48,488 nt of DNA. Source: an uncultured Monoglobus sp. GTDB lineage: Bacteria > Bacillota > Clostridia > Monoglobales > Monoglobaceae. Below the pieces are notes generated by a model that was not told the DNA's origin, ran no database searches, and saw only the letters and a program-made list of their open reading frames with translations. The position numbers and the translations under genes were made by a program. Shown here piece after piece: positions 39,386-46,308 of this stretch (the stretch's first letter is position 1; the number at the start of each line of letters is the position of its first letter). The DNA is taken from NCBI GenBank assembly GCA_947585115.1, contig CANPWW010000008.1:1-48488 (forward strand), in the 5' to 3' direction.

Positions 39386-40927
39386 TTAATACGCCACGCC
39401 CATGTAATCGCATATACCATGGACTATGCTCTCGGCATATTTCTGCTGATACGCGCTATCGCCAAGCTTTGCCGCGTCGTCCGCGGTATCTATAAACGCC
39501 GTCTCGACCAGCACCGCGGGCATAACGGTATGTCTGATCACCGCGAATCCCGCTTCCTTGACGCCCCTGTTCATAGTGCCCACGGAGCTGATTATGTAGC
39601 TCTGTATTTTCTGGGCAAGCTTGCGTCCCTCCGAACTGTTGTAGTAGCAGTAGGTCTCGGTTCCGTTTGAGCCGCCCGCGTTGCAGTGTATCGAAACAAA
39701 CAGCGCCGCGTTTAGGTTGTTGGCCAGATTGTATCTGTATGCCAGGCTGTCCGAGGTCGACGTGGTCGAGCAGTTGTCGGTGATCGAATTCCTCGTCATA
39801 ACAACATTGAATCCGTGAGCCTCAAGCAGCGGTTTTACTTTTTCGGCTATGTACCAGGTTATATCCTGCTCTCTGAGACCGTTTCCGGTCGCTCCGGTGT
39901 CAACTCCGCTGTAGTTGTGGCCGGGATCGATGACGATCGTCTTGTTGGGCTGATATGCCGAATTCCAAACCGGAACGTTCTGCGGAACGCTCTGCTGCGG
40001 AACCGCCGTAGGCGCGACCGTAGGTATCGGCGTGGGAACCGCCGTGGGTCTCGGCGTAGGAACCATAGTCGGCAGCGGCGTCGCCTTTGCCGCGGCAGGC
40101 GCGGGCGTCACAGCCGGCTTTGCCGTCGGCGTCAATGTAGGCGCAAGCGTCGGCGCCAATGTGGGCGCAGATGTGGGAGCCGCTGTCGGAACAGCCGTTG
40201 GCACAGGAGTCGCCGCAAAAATTTCTTCCTTTGGCGCCTCGGCGCTCTGCGGAACGGGCGTGCTGTGCGCCGCGTTGTTCGAAAGATCCGCCACGTCCGT
40301 CACAATAACGCTGTCGTCGATCTCGCCGCCGTTTATAAAGCTGAGCGAGTTGTATATCATCTGAGCCACAAAGGCTCTGTTCGCGTCTTTTCCGACCGCC
40401 TTGGTCGTGTCATGAAGAAGTCCGTACTTATCGGCCACCGCCAGGTATCCGGAATACCAATAGGGTCCCACGCTTCTCAGGCTGTCGTCGCCCGCTCCCG
40501 AGGAGCAGACAACCATTTTCACGACCTGCTCGTATGTGACCGGGTCTGCCGGAGCGAAGGTGTTGTCCAGATTTCCGTTTATATAGCCTCTGTCGTAGCA
40601 GTAAGATATGTAGCTGTTCGCCCAGTAATCGGCCGAAACGTCAGTGAACGGCGTGGTCGACGCCTGGTAATAATTCTCGTTATAGCCCGTCGCTCTTGAG
40701 AGGAACGCGCAGAACTCGGCGCGCGTCGTCTGAGCGTTCGGAGCAAAGTTTCCGTCCTCGCGTCCCTGGATAACGCCGATGTTGCTCAGCTTATCGACCG
40801 CCGTGTAATACGAGGCGGTTATCGGAACGTCCGAAAACTCTCTCGCCGAAACGCCCGCCGCGGGAAACGCGGCGACCAGCAAAGACAGTATAAGCACCGT
40901 CAGAGCGAGCGCCTTAAACTTTCTCAT
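39386..40927 (-). CDS. SLH-anchored N-acetylmuramoyl-L-alanine amidase (Amidase_3)
   Basis: A 513-residue wall hydrolase. Signal peptide (1-28, ending VSA-RE), SLH repeats (about 30-200), a Pro/Thr/Ala linker (about 240-315) of PTAAPT- and PTLAPT-type units, and a C-terminal Amidase_3 domain (328-513) that cuts the bond between MurNAc and L-Ala. The zinc ligands are visible as His337 (DPGH), Glu353 (REQD) and His414 (SIHCNAG), with catalytic Glu475 (LVETAF), so it should be active. GAGGTGA precedes the ATG. The leader is about 260 nt long because a MITE-like element separates the gene from its best promoter. Confidence 0.95.
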   Translation of the reverse strand: MRKFKALALTVLILSLLVAAFPAAGVSAREFSDVPITASYYTAVDKLSNIGVIQGREDGNFAPNAQTTRAEFCAFLSRATGYNENYYQASTTPFTDVSADYWANSYISYCYDRGYINGNLDNTFAPADPVTYEQVVKMVVCSSGAGDDSLRSVGPYWYSGYLAVADKYGLLHDTTKAVGKDANRAFVAQMIYNSLSFINGGEIDDSVIVTDVADLSNNAAHSTPVPQSAEAPKEEIFAATPVPTAVPTAAPTSAPTLAPTLAPTLTPTAKPAVTPAPAAAKATPLPTMVPTPRPTAVPTPIPTVAPTAVPQQSVPQNVPVWNSAYQPNKTIVIDPGHNYSGVDTGATGNGLREQDITWYIAEKVKPLLEAHGFNVVMTRNSITDNCSTTSTSDSLAYRYNLANNLNAALFVSIHCNAGGSNGTETYCYYNSSEGRKLAQKIQSYIISSVGTMNRGVKEAGFAVIRHTVMPAVLVETAFIDTADDAAKLGDSAYQQKYAESIVHGICDYMGVAY

Positions 40928-40962
40928 AAAAATATCACCTCAAAATATTTTCGCGCCATCCC

Positions 40963-40978
40963 TGCCGCCCGGGCGGCA
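40963..40978. repeat. 16-bp perfect palindrome in the amidase leader
   Basis: TGCCGCCC followed directly by GGGCGGCA, about 35 bp upstream of the amidase ATG. Without a T-tract; could be an operator or a leader hairpin close to the ribosome binding site. Confidence 0.5.
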
Positions 40979-41004
40979 AACGCGCGATTTATCTCAACTT
41001 CCCC

Positions 41005-41177
41005 GGTAAGCACTGATTAAATATGGTGCGTCGATTGCGCCGGCAGGAATTTCGTCAGATTGTTCAAAAGTGACGCGGCATACTTTGTGTATGGCAAGGA
41101 GCTTTTGGGCGATATGACGGAATTATCGCTAGCAAGCGATGTGCCAAGCCGCAGGCGTTATTTAATCAGTGATTACC
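41005..41177. mobile_element. MITE-like element, 173 bp, with 19-bp terminal inverted repeats
   Basis: GGTAAGCACTGATTAAATA at 41005-41023 and its inverted copy at 41159-41177 differ at one position. The interior has no gene; the short frame across it (41060-41251) lacks a ribosome binding site and runs out past the element. It contains an ATCGCT/AGCGAT hairpin (around 41124-41139). No target-site duplication is evident. It lies in the amidase leader between promoter and gene. No transposase with matching ends is in the window. Confidence 0.7.
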
Positions 41178-41191
41178 CTAAACTATCTTGT

Positions 41192-41220
41192 ATTATAGCA
41201 TCTTTCGCCCCGAAAATCAA
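41192..41220 (-). promoter_or_regulatory. Promoter of the SLH amidase gene
   Basis: On the minus strand, TTGATT (41220-41215), 17 bp, TATAAT (41197-41192). The predicted start (about 41185) lies just outside the MITE, so the element would be transcribed as leader. Confidence 0.65.
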
Positions 41221-41525
41221 GGGAAAACGGGATTTTTTCACAATTTGTTAAATCATCATTTACAAAAAGTACATAAAATTATTTCGGCATTTCCCGCTTT
41301 TTTGCCACTCTCCGAAAATCGCCATACAAGATATTGATTTTGTTTTTTGCTCAAATCAACATGTTGTAGGTTTTTGTTTGTAACACAAATCAAATATTTC
41401 TGTAACATTTCTGTAACATTTCTTTTCCGCGATTTTTGCCGTTTTGTGCAGTTTGCACAAGCAAATTCAATATATCCCTTCGCAAAACTTTTGATATATT
41501 TGACATAAAAATATCAAAAAAGTAC
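41221..41525. other. AT-rich intergenic region upstream of gap, no gene
   Basis: It contains a tandem 11-bp repeat (TTTCTGTAACA twice, 41397-41418) and a 9-bp inverted repeat TTTTGATAT/ATATCAAAA (41489-41497 and 41511-41519) ending 6 bp before the gap -35. A TTGACA at 41500-41505 has no matching -10. I see no ORF or RNA gene. Confidence 0.5.
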
Positions 41526-41554
41526 TTGAATATTTTTCCGCTATAAGGTACAAT
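41526..41554 (+). promoter_or_regulatory. Promoter of gap
   Basis: TTGAAT (41526-41531), 17 bp spacer, TACAAT (41549-41554). Predicted start near 41561. Confidence 0.65.
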
Positions 41555-41566
41555 AATATTAACTTG

Positions 41567-41591
41567 AGAAACGCGCGCGAAACGCGTTTCT
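41567..41591 (+). promoter_or_regulatory. 5'-end hairpin of the gap mRNA
   Basis: AGAAACGCG (41567-41575) with CGCGTTTCT (41583-41591), a 9-bp stem within a few nucleotides of the predicted start, with no T-tract; probably protects the mRNA 5' end. Confidence 0.55.
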
Positions 41592-41645
41592 GATCTTTGA
41601 AAAATAATAAACAAATTTAATTTATATTTAGGAGGTACTTTTATT

Positions 41646-42680
41646 ATGGTAAAAGTTGCTATTAACGGTTTTGGACGTATCGGCCGTCTGGCTTTCAGAC
41701 AGATGTTTGAGGCTGACGGATATGAGGTTGTTGCCATCAACGACCTGACGGCTCCCTCGATGCTGGCAAATCTTCTGAAGTACGACACGGCTCAGAAGGG
41801 ATTCTGCGGCGCGATAGGCGAGGGCCTGCACACGGTTGAGTGCGACGACGAGGCGAGAACCCTCACGGTGGACGGCAAGACCCTCAAGATCTATGAGGAA
41901 GCCGACGCGTCAAAGCTCCCCTGGGGCGAGATCGGCGTTGACGTTGTTCTGGAGTGCACGGGCTTCTATACCTCAAAGGCTAAGGCTCAGGCCCACATTG
42001 ACGCGGGCGCGAAGAAGGTAGTTATTTCGGCTCCCGCCGGCAACGATCTGCCCACGGTTGTTTTCTCGGTTAACGAGAACGTGCTGACAGCGGACGACAA
42101 GATCATCTCCGCCGCTTCCTGCACAACGAACTGCCTGGCTCCCATGGCCAAGGCTCTCAACGACTACGCTCCGATCCAGAGCGGTATCATGTCAACGATC
42201 CACGCCTACACAGGCGACCAGATGATTTTGGACGGCCCCCACAGAAAGGGCGACATGAGACGCGCGAGAGCGGGCGCGGCCAACATCGTTCCCAACTCGA
42301 CGGGCGCGGCCAAGGCTATCGGCCTGGTTATCCCCGAGCTCAACGGCAAGCTGATCGGCTCGGCGCAGCGCGTTCCGGTTGTTACCGGCTCGACCACGAT
42401 CCTGACAGCGGTCGTTAAGGGCGAGAACGTTACGGTTGACGGCATCAACGCCGCTATGAAGGCCGCCGCGAGCGAGTCCTTCGGCTACAACACCGACCCG
42501 ATCGTATCTTCCGACGTTATCGGAATGAAGTACGGCTCGCTGTTCGACGCGACCCAGACAATGGTTGCGGAAGTAGGCGACGGCATCTATGAAGTTCAGG
42601 TTGTTTCCTGGTACGACAACGAGAACTCCTACACCAGCCAGATGGTTAGAACCATCAAATACTTCGCCGAACTCGGCTAA
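41646..42680 (+). CDS. gap: Glyceraldehyde-3-phosphate dehydrogenase
   Basis: A 344-residue type I GAPDH, which oxidatively phosphorylates glyceraldehyde-3-phosphate in glycolysis. The N-terminal INGFGRIGR binds NAD, and the acidic residue of INDL (Asp33) points to NAD rather than NADP. The active-site Cys159 sits in [12 protein letters not shown] and the base is His186 ([10 protein letters not shown]). The C-terminal WYDNENSY motif is intact. GGAGG lies 10 nt before the ATG. No other glycolytic genes follow; a strong terminator ends the unit. Confidence 0.98.
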   Translation: MVKVAINGFGRIGRLAFRQMFEADGYEVVAINDLTAPSMLANLLKYDTAQKGFCGAIGEGLHTVECDDEARTLTVDGKTLKIYEEADASKLPWGEIGVDVVLECTGFYTSKAKAQAHIDAGAKKVVISAPAGNDLPTVVFSVNENVLTADDKIISAASCTTNCLAPMAKALNDYAPIQSGIMSTIHAYTGDQMILDGPHRKGDMRRARAGAANIVPNSTGAAKAIGLVIPELNGKLIGSAQRVPVVTGSTTILTAVVKGENVTVDGINAAMKAAASESFGYNTDPIVSSDVIGMKYGSLFDATQTMVAEVGDGIYEVQVVSWYDNENSYTSQMVRTIKYFAELG

Positions 42681-42700
42681 AAAAACAAAACTCAAACAAA

Positions 42701-42741
42701 AAACCGCCGCGGCGCAGCAAAAACTGCGCCGCGGCATTTTT
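42701..42741. terminator. Bidirectional terminator of gap and the small orphan gene
   Basis: A perfect 12-bp stem (42706-42717 with 42724-42735), with T-runs on both strands. Confidence 0.92.
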
Positions 42742-42774
42742 AAACTTATATAAATCTTAATAACTGTATGTATT

Positions 42775-42948
42775 TTACATTTTAGAAAACAATGCTTTTA
42801 TTTCCTCTTTGTCTTTAAGCGGCGGATTAATGGATGAAACCGGCTTTCTTTTAGGGTCCGCGCTCACTGTCTCAAGCGCGTTGACAAAATTCTCGGCGTT
42901 CTGCGCGCCGGAAATCTTGACATTTGTCAAAATACTTGATGTTGCCAT
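42775..42948 (-). CDS. 57-residue protein of unknown function
   Basis: A small, hydrophilic protein (MATSSILTNVKISGAQNAEN at the start, lysine-rich end KDKEEIKALFSKM) with no membrane segment or cysteine. I do not recognise it. It is probably real: AAGGAGG lies about 10 nt before the ATG, a perfect TTGACA-17-TATAAT promoter lies at 43017-42989, and it shares a bidirectional terminator with gap. It is divergent from structured leader 2, whose promoter lies only about 45 bp away. The NVKISGAQNAENFVNALE segment may form a short beta-strand and helix. Confidence 0.75.
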   Translation of the reverse strand: MATSSILTNVKISGAQNAENFVNALETVSADPKRKPVSSINPPLKDKEEIKALFSKM

Positions 42949-42988
42949 ATGTGTCCGCCTCCTTTCAAATATATTATGCCTTATTTGT

Positions 42989-43017
42989 ATTATACTATAT
43001 TACTTTAATAATGTCAA
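42989..43017 (-). promoter_or_regulatory. Perfect consensus promoter of the 57-residue protein gene
   Basis: On the minus strand, TTGACA (43017-43012), 17 bp, TATAAT (42994-42989). Confidence 0.88.
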
Positions 43018-43061
43018 TATTCTTATAATAAACAGCCCGTTTCAAATTCCCAAAATTTTGA

Positions 43062-43090
43062 TTGACAATATTTCCGGCATGTGATAAACT
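43062..43090 (+). promoter_or_regulatory. Promoter of structured leader 2
   Basis: TTGACA (43062-43067), 17 bp, TAAACT (43085-43090). Predicted start 43097, the first base of helix P1. Confidence 0.75.
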
Positions 43091-43096
43091 GTACTC

Positions 43097-43285
43097 ACCA
43101 CATAATTTTAAACTTAATATGCCAACAAGTGTGAGTTATTTTTGTGTTTCGGCAAAAATGTACGCTCACTCTATTGGCTCATTCTTGTTGAGTATTTATA
43201 TAGTAGGTTTAAAATTGTGTGGTAACAATCCGAGCCGTGCATTTTTCGTGTGTGGTTCCGATTGAGACCACACACTTTTTATTTT
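43097..43285 (+). promoter_or_regulatory. Structured 5' leader RNA, copy 2 (candidate riboswitch/attenuator)
   Basis: P1 is a 20-bp helix (43097-43116 with 43204-43223, two G-U). P2 is 43123-43136 with 43177-43190 (one mismatch). P3 is TTTTTG with CAAAAA (43139-43144, 43153-43158). Downstream, CAATC (43226-43230) and GAGCC (43232-43236) can pair with 43254-43258 and 43260-43264. AAAAATGTAC (43154-43163) is complementary to GTGCATTTTT (43237-43246, one G-U). The terminator is GTGTGTGGT/ACCACACAC (43248-43256, 43267-43275) with TTTTT. Helix positions match copy 1 at 16615 while the base pairs differ. Confidence 0.78.
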
Positions 43286-43300
43286 AGGAGGTACATTTTT

Positions 43301-45367
43301 ATGAAAAGAGTTTTATGTTTAAGTTTGGTATTTACAATTCTTTGCGCCCTGCTGACCTTCACGCCCGCAGCCGCCGCGACAATAATAGACAGCGGCACCT
43401 GCGGCGACAGTTTAACTTGGACATTGGATTCTGACGGAACACTAACCATAAGCGGCACCGGAAAAATGAGTTCATGGATATCTTATGACAGAATTCCTTG
43501 GTATAACTCTCGCAGCAGTATAAAAAAAGCAGTTATAGAATACGGTGTAAATAATATAGGTTACTCAGCTTTTTTAAACTGCTCAAATCTTGAGAGTATA
43601 ACTATACCCGAGAGTGTGACAAGTGTTGAAACATGGGCATTTTCAAATTGCACAAGCCTATCAAGTATTGATATACCCAATATGGTAACCTCTATTAAAA
43701 CAAATACTTTTAGCGGCTGTTCATCATTGTCAAATATAAAGCTGCCAAATAATTTAACAAGCATCGACAGTAATGCGTTTGACGGCTGTGAAAGTCTTTC
43801 GAGCATAAATATACCCGATAACTTAACAAGTATTGGTAATAGCGCGTTTAATGGTTGCAAAAGTCTCCGAGACATAACTATACCCGATAATGTAACAAGT
43901 ATAGGCGAGAGCGCATTTAAAGGCTGCTCAAGTCTTGCAAATATTAATATATCCAATGGCATAACAAGCATAGAGAATAACTCTTTTACAAACTGTTTAA
44001 ATCTTAAAAGCATTAATATTCCCAAAAATGTGACAAGTATAGGAAATAACGCATTTTATGGCTGCGAATACCTCGCGAGCATAACAATGTCAAATAAACT
44101 GACTTTTGTTGAAAAAGATGCTTTTGGTGATTGCTACACTCCGATCGATGTATATTACAACGGTAGCAGAAACGACTGGCGCGGAATAACTTTTGGTTCA
44201 AACAACGATTCATTGATAAAAGCCGAAAAACATTTTAACGATTCCGAAAGTTCCCCGACGCCGGTTCCTCTTAAAACGGTTAATGTATCCACAGCCGAAG
44301 AACTGCTCAACGCCATTGATTCAAACACAAAAATTATAATGGCTCCGGGCGAATACCTGATCACAGATGAAGTAGATATAAGGAATATCAAAAATTTGGA
44401 AGTCTACGGAAACGGAAAAGCCGAAATAAAGGTTGATAAGGGTTATTTGGCAGTTATAAATATATACAACTCGCGGAACATTTTGATTGACGGTATTATA
44501 TTGGGACACGATGTTCCGCAATTCGGCTGTGAAGGCAACGGAGTAATCAATATTTTTTCAAGCGCGAGCGTCAAAATAAATAATTGTGATATATACGGCT
44601 GCGGCGTGTTCGGATTATGGACGGATCATAGTAAAAACACTTTAATCAGCAATACCGTTATACGAGATTGCATGGCATGTATCGCTTTGATTTATGACGG
44701 AGCAACATTTGAAAATTGCACCTTTCTCAGAAACGCATATGATAAAGGATGCGCCTCTGAATACAATGCTTTTTCAAGCGGTTGGCTAAATAATATTGAA
44801 ATAACCTTAAACAATTGTACATTTCAAGATAATTTAAACACTGTTTTCGGAAGCGACACTATTAAGTTTAACATTAACAACTGTCGTTTTTACAATAACG
44901 CGTGGGGATGGCCGGAAAACAATTTTACTCCGTCTCCCAATTCGACACCGACGCCTGCGCCTACGCCAACAGTAATGCCTGCTCCGACGCCAAAACCGAC
45001 GCCGACGCCTACACAAAAGCCAACGCCAAATCCCACAGCAGCGCCTACACAAAGACCGACGGCAAAACCGACAGCCGCACCCACGATAAAGCCGACAGCC
45101 GACCCGAGCGCGCCTTCGGTTGAAATAACCGAGGTTTGGGGCAGGTTTGTTACGGTGAAAGTAAACAACTGCGATGATCCATTCGCTCAAGTGATCCTTG
45201 CGGTGTATAACAAAAACGGCGCGCTGATAGATATGCAGGAATACTATAACTTTGGTGAAATGACTTTCTACAGCGAAAACTTGCAAAACGCGGACATAAA
45301 AGTAATGCTTTGGAGCGATACGGACAGCATAAAACCCCTGGCCGAGCCCGCCGAAATGAGTTTGTAA
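43301..45367 (+). CDS. Surface protein: BspA-type leucine-rich repeats plus beta-helix domain
   Basis: A 688-residue exported protein. Signal peptide (1-25, ending AAA-ATI); about ten BspA/LRR_5 repeats (about 60-320) of the form SLSSINIPDNLTSIGNSAF; a right-handed beta-helix of pectin-lyase fold (about 345-560; NNCDIYGCGVFGLW, FENCTFLRNA); a Pro/Thr linker of PTPKPTPTPT type (about 560-625); and a small C-terminal domain. There is no SLH or sortase motif, so attachment is unclear. The frame is open from 43250, but the ATG at 43301 has AGGAGG and the signal peptide. Codons are distinctly AT-rich compared with neighbours, suggesting transfer. Expression should pass through the attenuator leader. 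Confidence 0.88.
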   Translation: MKRVLCLSLVFTILCALLTFTPAAAATIIDSGTCGDSLTWTLDSDGTLTISGTGKMSSWISYDRIPWYNSRSSIKKAVIEYGVNNIGYSAFLNCSNLESITIPESVTSVETWAFSNCTSLSSIDIPNMVTSIKTNTFSGCSSLSNIKLPNNLTSIDSNAFDGCESLSSINIPDNLTSIGNSAFNGCKSLRDITIPDNVTSIGESAFKGCSSLANINISNGITSIENNSFTNCLNLKSINIPKNVTSIGNNAFYGCEYLASITMSNKLTFVEKDAFGDCYTPIDVYYNGSRNDWRGITFGSNNDSLIKAEKHFNDSESSPTPVPLKTVNVSTAEELLNAIDSNTKIIMAPGEYLITDEVDIRNIKNLEVYGNGKAEIKVDKGYLAVINIYNSRNILIDGIILGHDVPQFGCEGNGVINIFSSASVKINNCDIYGCGVFGLWTDHSKNTLISNTVIRDCMACIALIYDGATFENCTFLRNAYDKGCASEYNAFSSGWLNNIEITLNNCTFQDNLNTVFGSDTIKFNINNCRFYNNAWGWPENNFTPSPNSTPTPAPTPTVMPAPTPKPTPTPTQKPTPNPTAAPTQRPTAKPTAAPTIKPTADPSAPSVEITEVWGRFVTVKVNNCDDPFAQVILAVYNKNGALIDMQEYYNFGEMTFYSENLQNADIKVMLWSDTDSIKPLAEPAEMSL

Positions 45368-45399
45368 AAAAATAATTAATTCTTCCCAATTAAATCCAA

Positions 45400-45633
45400 A
45401 GGGCGGACGGCTGCGGACGTCCGCCCCGTCAGCCTCGCCCCTTGGGGAGAGGCGTTAATTAGGCGCCCCCTCGGGGGAGCTGTCGGGCGAAGCCCGACTG
45501 AGGGGGGATCCTAGTCCCTAGTTACTAATCACTAGTGCCTACGTTAACCCCCTCTCCGTCTTTCCGCCTGCGGCGGAAATCCACCTCGCCCCAAGGGGCG
45601 AGGCAAAGCGGGCGGATAATATCTGCCCCTACG
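45400..45633. repeat. Cluster of dispersed palindromic intergenic repeats
   Basis: Several units side by side: GGGCGGACG/CGTCCGCCC (45400-45426); a CCTCGCCCC/GGGGAGAGG-type hairpin (about 45433-45452); a CCCCTCGGGGG and TGTCGGGCGAAGCCCGACTG block (45466-45507); TAGT/ACTA-rich sequence (45511-45540); a perfect palindrome CCTCGCCCCAAGGGGCGAGG (45584-45603); and a second copy of the 24-bp unit of 39200 (45610-45633). This fills most of the gap between the LRR gene and brnT; I see no gene in it. Confidence 0.7.
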
Positions 45634-45681
45634 GCGTTTGGTGCGCTACAGCTACATACGACAACAACCAAGCATCCCGCA

Positions 45682-45710
45682 GCGGCATATTATTATGCCG
45701 CTTTATTTTC
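45682..45710 (+). terminator. Terminator upstream of brnT
   Basis: GCGGCATA (45682-45689) with TATGCCGC (45694-45701), then TTTATTTT. It probably ends the LRR protein transcript after the repeat cluster. Confidence 0.8.
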
Positions 45711-45731
45711 ATAAATTTTATATAAAACATA

Positions 45732-45760
45732 TTGACAAATCAATATAAAATAATTATAAT
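45732..45760 (+). promoter_or_regulatory. Promoter of brnTA
   Basis: Perfect TTGACA (45732-45737), 17 bp, perfect TATAAT (45755-45760). The predicted start coincides with the brnT ATG at 45767. Confidence 0.85.
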
Positions 45761-45766
45761 ATAATT

Positions 45767-46060
45767 ATGGACACACTAAGATTTGAATGGGACAATAACA
45801 AAAATGAAATAAACAAAAGGAAACATAAAATATCCTTTGAGGAAGCGCGGACAGTATTTTATGATCATGACGCGCTTTTAATTGACGATCCCGAACACTC
45901 CCGAGATGAAGAGAGATTTATCATTTTGGGACTCAGCAAAAGAGCTAATTTGCTTGTTGTCTGTCACTGTCTCAGAGAATCCGAAACGATTATACGAATT
46001 ATCTCCGCCAGAAAAGCGACCAAGACCGAGGCCAAACAATATCATGAATGGGGTGAATAA
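45767..46060 (+). CDS. brnT: BrnT family toxin
   Basis: A 97-residue RNase-like toxin of the BrnT family (RelE-like fold). FEWDNNKNEINKRKHKISFEEA is the usual N-terminus, and RIISARKAT with the following Glu and Tyr/His (KQYHEW) is the conserved C-terminal part. It would cleave RNA when BrnA is lost, from family knowledge. The antitoxin gene follows after 2 bp. There is no Shine-Dalgarno sequence, and the ATG lies only 7 nt after the -10 box, so the mRNA is probably leaderless. The gene is AT-rich. Confidence 0.92.
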   Translation: MDTLRFEWDNNKNEINKRKHKISFEEARTVFYDHDALLIDDPEHSRDEERFIILGLSKRANLLVVCHCLRESETIIRIISARKATKTEAKQYHEWGE

Positions 46061-46062
46061 AA

Positions 46063-46272
46063 ATGAGAGATGAATATGATTTTAAAAACGCGCGGAAAAA
46101 TCCGTACGCCAAAAGGCTCAAGAAGCAAATTACCATTAATATTGACGTTGACACTATAGAATATTTTAAATCCCAAGCGGACAGCTCGGGTATTCCCTAT
46201 CAAACACTTATCAATCTGTACCTTGCGGACTGCGCCGCGTCCGGAAAACGCCCGCGCGTGTCTTGGAACTGA
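46063..46272 (+). CDS. brnA: BrnA family antitoxin
   Basis: A 69-residue antitoxin. KKQITINIDVDTIEYFKSQA followed by PYQTLINLYLADC is the BrnA ribbon-helix-helix DNA-binding unit; the basic N-terminal part (residues 1-20) should wrap BrnT. It has a proper ribosome binding site, GGGGTGA, 6 nt before its ATG and inside the end of brnT. BrnA normally represses the operon as part of a BrnT-BrnA complex; the AT-rich near-palindrome over the -10 region is a possible site. Confidence 0.9.
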   Translation: MRDEYDFKNARKNPYAKRLKKQITINIDVDTIEYFKSQADSSGIPYQTLINLYLADCAASGKRPRVSWN

Positions 46273-46274
46273 AA

Positions 46275-46308
46275 ACAGGCGCCCCCGGATTCGGGGCGCC
46301 TGTTTTTT
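46275..46308. terminator. Bidirectional terminator of brnTA and the clostripain-family gene
   Basis: An 11-bp stem (46275-46285 with 46293-46303), T-run on the plus side and A-run before the stem. The minus-strand stop codon lies within the T-run. Confidence 0.92.

Noticed and set aside
39990-40215. Regularly spaced short repeats that could suggest a CRISPR array
   Set aside because: They are in-frame codon repeats of the Pro/Thr linker, with no constant spacer length; no cas genes are present.
40032-40364. Gly/Val/Ala-rich frame opposite the amidase linker
   Set aside because: It is the complement of the Pro/Thr linker codons, which gives artificial GVGTAVG repeats.
41060-41251. 63-residue ORF in the gap region upstream of gap
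   Set aside because: It starts within the MITE and runs past its end, with no ribosome binding site and no promoter.
45584-45603. Perfect palindrome CCTCGCCCCAAGGGGCGAGG as a terminator
   Set aside because: No T-tract on either strand; it belongs to the dispersed repeat cluster. A better terminator follows at 45682.
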